From: Dehalococcoidia bacterium
GTDB lineage: Bacteria; Chloroflexota; Dehalococcoidia; Dehalococcoidales; E44-bin46
Reading direction: 5' to 3'
Length of the DNA: 9,502 nt
Assembly: GCA_020343755.1 (NCBI GenBank)
Contig: CP070810.1
Span: 96,976-106,477, forward strand
The first letter of the stretch is position 1; each line of letters starts with the position of its first letter. Position numbers and translations under genes: made by a program. Below are positions 5,559 to 9,502 of the stretch, one piece after another. A model generated the notes under the pieces. That model was not told the DNA's origin. It saw nothing but the letters and a program-made list of their open reading frames with translations, and did no database searches.

Positions 5559-6356
5559 TCATAGCTTCTCTCCGTTTGGTAACTCATCAAGAGCACACCT
5601 TAATTCCTTTGCGAAGTTACCAACTGCGGTGAAGGTATCATCAGCTTCCATAAGCTGAATTATTCGGCTACCGACAATCACTCCGTCAGCTCTCTGGGCT
5701 ACCCACTTTGCCTGTTCCGAGGTGGATATCCCGAATCCAACACAAAGAGGCTGGGGGGCTACCTTCCTTACCCTAGCTACAAACGCCCCTAGTCCTGAAG
5801 ATAGCTTATCCCTAGCTCCAGTAACTCCAGTCAGGGAGACCAAGTATATAAATCCCCCAGATTTCTCAGCGACAAGTCTGACACGCTCTTCGGTGCTGGT
5901 TGGAGCCAAGAGGTAAATAAGGTCGAGACTTTGCTTTTGGGTTACAGCCTCCAATCCTGAACCTTCCTCTGGGGGTAAGTCAGGAATGATTAAGCCATCA
6001 ATGCCAGACTTGGTGCAGGCATTGCAGAATTCGTTAAGCCCGTAGCTGAAGACGGGGTTAAAGTAGGTCATAAACACCAGTGGTATATCAACCTTCTGAC
6101 TCAACTGCCTGGCTACCTTAAGGCAAAGCTTGGGAGTAACCTCATTCTGTAAAGCATAAAAGCTCGCCTTTTGTATGGTAGCACCATCAGCCAGGGGGTC
6201 GGAGAAAGGTATACCTAATTCTATTATATCGCAACCGCTACTGGCAAGAAGGGGAACCACCCTCAGGGTAGCCCCAACACTGGGGTAACCTACAGTGATA
6301 TAGGGTATAAGAGCTTTGTGAGCTGGTTGCTTAAAGACCGAAGCTATGCGGCTCAC
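5559..6356 (-). CDS. trpA: Tryptophan synthase alpha subunit
   Basis: 265 residues, full length for TrpA, a (beta/alpha)8 barrel that splits indole-3-glycerol phosphate into indole and glyceraldehyde 3-phosphate and passes indole through a tunnel to TrpB. Catalytic Glu46 lies in IIELGIPFSDP and Asp57 in SDPLADG, matching Glu49 and Asp60 of the E. coli enzyme. The phosphate-binding segments VGFGIST and GVIVGSRII and the loop SLTGVTGAR are present. It starts at GTG, overlapping the trpB stop by four bases (GTGA), with GGGGGTGA a few bases upstream inside trpB, so translation is coupled and gives equal subunits. It is the last gene of the operon. No T-run terminator is seen in the 28 bp before the convergent phosphatase gene. 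Confidence 0.97.
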   Translation of the reverse strand: MSRIASVFKQPAHKALIPYITVGYPSVGATLRVVPLLASSGCDIIELGIPFSDPLADGATIQKASFYALQNEVTPKLCLKVARQLSQKVDIPLVFMTYFNPVFSYGLNEFCNACTKSGIDGLIIPDLPPEEGSGLEAVTQKQSLDLIYLLAPTSTEERVRLVAEKSGGFIYLVSLTGVTGARDKLSSGLGAFVARVRKVAPQPLCVGFGISTSEQAKWVAQRADGVIVGSRIIQLMEADDTFTAVGNFAKELRCALDELPNGEKL

Positions 6357-7540
6357 GGCTTCACCCCCAGTGCCTCCACCACGATATCCATGTCCTTATC
6401 GCCACGCCCAGACAGGTTGACCACGATTATTTGCTCCTTATCTAGGGAACCAGCTATCTCAGCCGCATAGAATATAGCGTGAGCTGGTTCTAGGGCTGGG
6501 GCAATGCCCTCAGTACTGCACAGCAGTTGAAAGCCATTGAGCGCTTCTTTATCGCTTACAGCCACATAGTTGGCACGCCCAGTGTCCTTGAGGTAGCTGT
6601 GCTCTGGTCCAACACCAGGGTAATCCAGCCCAGCCGAGATGCTGTGCGTTTCCCGAATCTGCCCGCTACTATCCTGGAGGACATAGGATTTTGCCCCGTG
6701 GAGCACTCCCACTCTTCCCGCAACCAGCGGAGCAGCATGCTCGCCAGTGTTAAGTCCTCTCCCTGCTGCCTCCACCCCAATAAGTCTGACATCATTGTCA
6801 TTTAAGAAGGGATAGAAAATACCAATGGCATTGCTGCCACCACCGACGCAGGCGATGATATAGTCAGGCAAACGGTTGCATATAGCCATAATCTGTTCTT
6901 TGGTTTCCTTACCAATTATCGACTGGAAATCACGCACCATCGGGGGATAGGGATAAGGACCGACTACTGAGCCCAGCAGGTAGTAAGTATCCCTAGGATT
7001 GGTCACCCAGTCTCTTATTGCCTCATTGATAGCGTCCTTTAGCGTTCGGCTACCTCCGGAAACAGGTCTTACCTCAGCACCCATTAGCTTCATTCGGAAG
7101 ACATTAAGCGACTGGCGATGCATATCTTCCTCACCCATATAGATGATGCAGTCGAGCCCTAACATGGCGCATACGGCAGCAGTAGCTACGCCATGCTGTC
7201 CAGCTCCAGTCTCGGCAATAATTCTCCGCTTTCCCATTCTCTGGGCAAGAAGCCCTTGCCCCAGAGCATTATTAATCTTGTGAGCTCCGGTATGAGCTAG
7301 GTCCTCCCGTTTCAGGAAAATTTGGGCACCACCGCAGTGCCAACTCAGTCTTTCCGCTAAGTAGAGCGGTGTCGGTCTTCCTGAGTAGGTGCGAGATAGT
7401 TTGTCAAACTCAGCCCAGAAGCTGGCATCAGCCTTTGCCTCCTTATAGGCTGATGTCAATTCATCTAGGACTGACATCAGGGTCTCAGGGACAAACTGAC
7501 CCCCGTAGGCTCCAAAGTATCCTCTATTATTAGGTAACAA
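6353..7540 (-). CDS. trpB: Tryptophan synthase beta subunit (TrpB1 type)
   Basis: 395 residues, normal for TrpB, the PLP enzyme that joins indole and serine to make tryptophan in an alpha2-beta2 complex with TrpA. Lys88 in HTGAHKINNALGQ forms the Schiff base with PLP. Glu110 in AETGAGQHG is the catalytic acid/base. The phosphate cup GGGSNAIG and the C-terminal LSGRGDKD are present. These motifs and the direct link to trpA mark the standard TrpB1 form, not the indole-salvage TrpB2. The start is TTG at 7540, fixed by a near-perfect ribosome site AAGGAGGT ending five bases upstream; the residues after it (LPNNRGYFGAYGGQF) match the usual N-terminus. Confidence 0.97.
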   Translation of the reverse strand: MLPNNRGYFGAYGGQFVPETLMSVLDELTSAYKEAKADASFWAEFDKLSRTYSGRPTPLYLAERLSWHCGGAQIFLKREDLAHTGAHKINNALGQGLLAQRMGKRRIIAETGAGQHGVATAAVCAMLGLDCIIYMGEEDMHRQSLNVFRMKLMGAEVRPVSGGSRTLKDAINEAIRDWVTNPRDTYYLLGSVVGPYPYPPMVRDFQSIIGKETKEQIMAICNRLPDYIIACVGGGSNAIGIFYPFLNDNDVRLIGVEAAGRGLNTGEHAAPLVAGRVGVLHGAKSYVLQDSSGQIRETHSISAGLDYPGVGPEHSYLKDTGRANYVAVSDKEALNGFQLLCSTEGIAPALEPAHAIFYAAEIAGSLDKEQIIVVNLSGRGDKDMDIVVEALGVKP

Positions 7541-7545
7541 TAACT

Positions 7546-7553
7546 ACCTCCTT
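7546..7553 (-). promoter_or_regulatory. Ribosome binding site of trpB
   Basis: AAGGAGGT on the minus strand, five bases before TTG at 7540. It decides this unusual start codon, since no ATG or GTG lies at a suitable distance. Confidence 0.8.
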
Positions 7554-7595
7554 CTGCCTGAACCGAATCTTAATCGCTCTTTCTTATTGCAGGCA

Positions 7596-8591
7596 TTACC
7601 TATGTAAACTCTTTATCTCTTCCATTAACTTCTCAAACTGCTTCGGATACAGAGATTGCATCCCATCGGAAAGGGCACGCAAAGGGTCATGATGTACTTC
7701 CACCAAAAGACCATCGGCGCCCACAGCTATAGCTCCCTTTGACAGAGGAATAACATACTCCCTTAATCCAGCGGCATGGCTGGGGTCAACCACTATAGGC
7801 AGGTGGCTAACTTCTTTAATTGAAGGTATAGCACTTAAATCCAGAGTATTCCTCATATTGTCAGAGAAGGTGCGTATTCCTCGTTCGCATAAGATAACCT
7901 GAGTATTCCCTTCAGACATAATATATTCAGCCGACATCAACAATTCGTCAATTGTGGCTGCAAAGCCCCGCTTAAGCAGTATTGGCTTTGACGCGTTACC
8001 AGCTCGACGTAGCAGAGAATAATTCTGCATGTTCCTCGCTCCAATCTGAATAATATCGGCATACTTTTCGACGATATCAATATTCGAGTGGTCAGTAGCC
8101 TCGGTTACAACCAACAAACCTGTTTCTTCACGGACTTTCCTCAGTATTTTTAATCCTTCTCCCCCCAATCCTTGAAAGCTGTAGGGAGAGGTTCTGGGTT
8201 TGAAAGCACCCCCTCGAAAGATGGAAGCACCATATTTTTTTACCAAGTGGGCGATAGTGAGTGCTTGTTCTTCGCTTTCCACAGCACAGGGCCCTGCCAT
8301 TATTACCGGCTTGTCCCCACCAACCTTGACATCACCAATGCTTATAATTGTTGACTCTGGATGCGTCTCTCTGCTGACAAGTTTATATGGTTTAGTTACT
8401 GGGATCGTCTCTTTTACACCATCTAGGGCGAGCAACCGTGAATCTTCAACTGGGCCTTTGTTTCCTACGACGCAAACAGCAGTCCGCTGTGCACCTGGGA
8501 TTGGAATGCCTTGATAACCTAAGGCCTCAATCTCACGAACAACCGCTTGCACCTGGGCTTCTGTAGCATCATTTTTCATAATAACCAGCAT
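7596..8591 (-). CDS. aroF: 3-deoxy-D-arabino-heptulosonate 7-phosphate (DAHP) synthase, type I-beta
   Basis: 331 residues from ATG at 8591. It condenses phosphoenolpyruvate and erythrose 4-phosphate, the first step of the shikimate pathway. Residues 1-70 (MLVIMKNDAT onward) form the ferredoxin-like regulatory domain typical of Thermotoga-type enzymes; the barrel follows. Motifs: AGPCAVES, RGGAFKPRTSPYSFQGLG, GARNMQN, LLKRG, CERGIRTF, DPSHAAG. The expected metal ligands fall at Cys102, His272, Glu298 and Asp309, the same numbers I recall for the T. maritima enzyme. A longer frame to a TTG at 8621 exists, but AAGGAGG nine bases before 8591 and the family N-terminus favour the ATG. The N-terminal domain implies feedback control by an aromatic amino acid; which one cannot be read from the sequence. 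Its position inside the trp operon ties precursor supply to tryptophan demand. The symbol is by family; aroA/aroG are used for the same enzyme elsewhere. Confidence 0.95.
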   Translation of the reverse strand: MLVIMKNDATEAQVQAVVREIEALGYQGIPIPGAQRTAVCVVGNKGPVEDSRLLALDGVKETIPVTKPYKLVSRETHPESTIISIGDVKVGGDKPVIMAGPCAVESEEQALTIAHLVKKYGASIFRGGAFKPRTSPYSFQGLGGEGLKILRKVREETGLLVVTEATDHSNIDIVEKYADIIQIGARNMQNYSLLRRAGNASKPILLKRGFAATIDELLMSAEYIMSEGNTQVILCERGIRTFSDNMRNTLDLSAIPSIKEVSHLPIVVDPSHAAGLREYVIPLSKGAIAVGADGLLVEVHHDPLRALSDGMQSLYPKQFEKLMEEIKSLHR

Positions 8592-8600
8592 CTGGTTGTT

Positions 8601-8607
8601 CCTCCTT
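8601..8607 (-). promoter_or_regulatory. Ribosome binding site of the DAHP synthase gene
   Basis: AAGGAGG on the minus strand, nine bases before ATG at 8591. It lies inside the longer frame starting at TTG 8621, and is the reason for choosing the shorter protein. Confidence 0.75.
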
Positions 8608-8636
8608 GCGTTGATAATCAAGCAGTACCATCATAA

Positions 8637-9281
8637 CTATATTGACCTAACTGCTTTGATGAAGGCTCTGATTTTTGAGGTGTCTTTTTGGCCGTCAGTC
8701 TCCACGCCGGTGGAGACATCAACCCCCCAAGGTTGAACCTCCTTGATCAGTTGACCAACATTAGCTGGTGTGAGCCCTCCAGCAATAATCACAGGAAACC
8801 TGGCTGATACCTCCTCAGCCAATTGCCAGTCAAAAGCCTTACCCATCCCACCATAAGCATCCCTGACCCGTGAATCCAGAAGGTAGACAAGCTCCTGTTT
8901 TAGGGATAACTGGTAGCCCGCCTCTATCTCGGTTAGGATTTGCTCGGCTTTCTTACCAGCCGATATATGGATAACCTTGATGATTGGGCGCTCAATCCCC
9001 TGACAGTAGTGCCAGGTCTCATCACCACTGAGCTGCACCCAGTCCAATTGACAGTAGTCAGCAATGCGGTTAACCTCCTGAACCGCCGAATTCACAAAAA
9101 CACCGACCACAGATGGACGGGGTCTTAACCCACGAACCACTTCTACCAGCGGCAATGCTTTTTCAGGAGAGACCTGCCGCCGACTGGGAGCGAAAACCAG
9201 CCCTAAGAAATCGGCACCGGCTTTGCCTGCCACTAAAGCATGCTCTGTCTCAGATAGCCCGCAAATCTTGACTTGGGTCAC
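8637..9281 (-). CDS. trpF: Phosphoribosylanthranilate isomerase
   Basis: 214 residues, full length for monofunctional TrpF, which converts N-(5-phosphoribosyl)anthranilate to the CdRP substrate of TrpC. The general base Cys7 is in VKICGL and the general acid Asp136 in LLDSR. GADFLGLVFAPSRRQVS (22-38), VGVFVN (59-64) and the phosphate-binding AGGLTPANV and GVDVSTGVE segments are all in place. It starts at GTG (9281), overlapping the trpC stop by four bases (GTGA), with GGAGGAGT at 9286-9293 as ribosome site. The DAHP synthase gene starts 45 bp after its stop. Confidence 0.96.
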   Translation of the reverse strand: MTQVKICGLSETEHALVAGKAGADFLGLVFAPSRRQVSPEKALPLVEVVRGLRPRPSVVGVFVNSAVQEVNRIADYCQLDWVQLSGDETWHYCQGIERPIIKVIHISAGKKAEQILTEIEAGYQLSLKQELVYLLDSRVRDAYGGMGKAFDWQLAEEVSARFPVIIAGGLTPANVGQLIKEVQPWGVDVSTGVETDGQKDTSKIRAFIKAVRSI

Positions 9282-9502
9282 AGTAACTCCTCCATCTTAG
9301 CCACGATGTCAGGCGCGGACATTAGGGATTCACCAACGAGAACTGCGTCAACACCCCACTTTTTCAGCTTTGCCATATCGCTGTGGTCTTTTATACCACT
9401 TTCGCTGACAACTATTCTATCCGCAGGAATAAGTGGCCGCAGCCGCTCGGTGGTGGCGATGTCTAAATTGAAATTACTTAAGTCCCGGTTATTAATCCCG
9501 AC
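9278..9502 (-). CDS. trpC: Indole-3-glycerol phosphate synthase, C-terminal part, cut by the window edge
   Basis: The last 74 residues are present, reading from the right edge to TGA at 9278-9280. GINNRDLSNFNLDIATTERL is the conserved strand 6 region, with the substrate-contacting Asn of the I-N-N-R-D motif. RIVVSESGI (strand 7) and GVDAVLVGESLM (strand 8, phosphate binding) follow. TrpC closes CdRP to indole-3-glycerol phosphate, the TrpA substrate. The stop overlaps the start of trpF by GTGA. It is a separate protein here, not a TrpC-TrpF fusion as in E. coli. Confidence 0.95.
   Translation of the reverse strand, partial: VGINNRDLSNFNLDIATTERLRPLIPADRIVVSESGIKDHSDMAKLKKWGVDAVLVGESLMSAPDIVAKMEELL

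Noticed and set aside
7541..7595. Attenuator or internal promoter between the DAHP synthase gene and trpB
   Set aside because: The 55-bp gap has a strong ribosome site but no hairpin with T-run, no leader peptide with Trp codons and no convincing promoter.
8592..8621. Longer DAHP synthase starting at TTG 8621
   Set aside because: The extra residues precede the conserved MLVIMKNDAT start, and the strong ribosome site at 8601-8607 lies inside them.

Overview
The window looks like part of a bacterial chromosome from the Chloroflexota, with Dehalococcoidia as my best guess. The reasons are a tryptophan operon that carries a DAHP synthase between trpF and trpB, DUF2807 and DUF362 proteins close by, moderate G+C, and frequent GTG/TTG starts. 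This assignment is inference; no marker gene is present.

The right 40% (5559 to 9502, minus strand) is the distal part of a tryptophan operon: trpC (cut by the window edge), trpF, a type I-beta DAHP synthase, trpB and trpA. The genes are tightly packed. trpC/trpF and trpB/trpA overlap by GTGA, and strong Shine-Dalgarno sequences precede trpF, the DAHP synthase and trpB. Together they cover entry into the shikimate pathway and the last steps of tryptophan synthesis (PRAI, InGP synthase, both tryptophan synthase subunits). All catalytic residues I checked are present.

The middle (2250 to 5558) is a decayed, rearranged stretch. It holds an intact secreted serine hydrolase of the beta-lactamase/PBP4 fold (minus), the N-terminal remnant of a lipoprotein with a ComEC-like metallo-beta-lactamase domain (minus, stop codon at a conserved Gln), and an inositol-monophosphatase-family gene lacking its C-terminal quarter (plus). 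A 67-bp direct repeat flanks the hydrolase and the remnant. The repeat folds into a long hairpin, has a promoter-like sequence in front of each copy, and in one copy ends in a T-run. It is a candidate small structured RNA or a small mobile repeat, and is the most unusual thing here.

The left part (582 to 2249, minus) is a probable two-gene operon: a radical SAM protein followed by a DUF362 protein, function unknown.

The left edge (1 to 421) has the tail of a DUF2807 protein, a short frame resembling a piece of tyrosine recombinase, and the 3' half of a tRNA-Ile(GAU) without its 5' half, followed by a terminator-like hairpin. This is what the distal end of a tRNA-integrated element looks like, with the element lying to the left of position 333.
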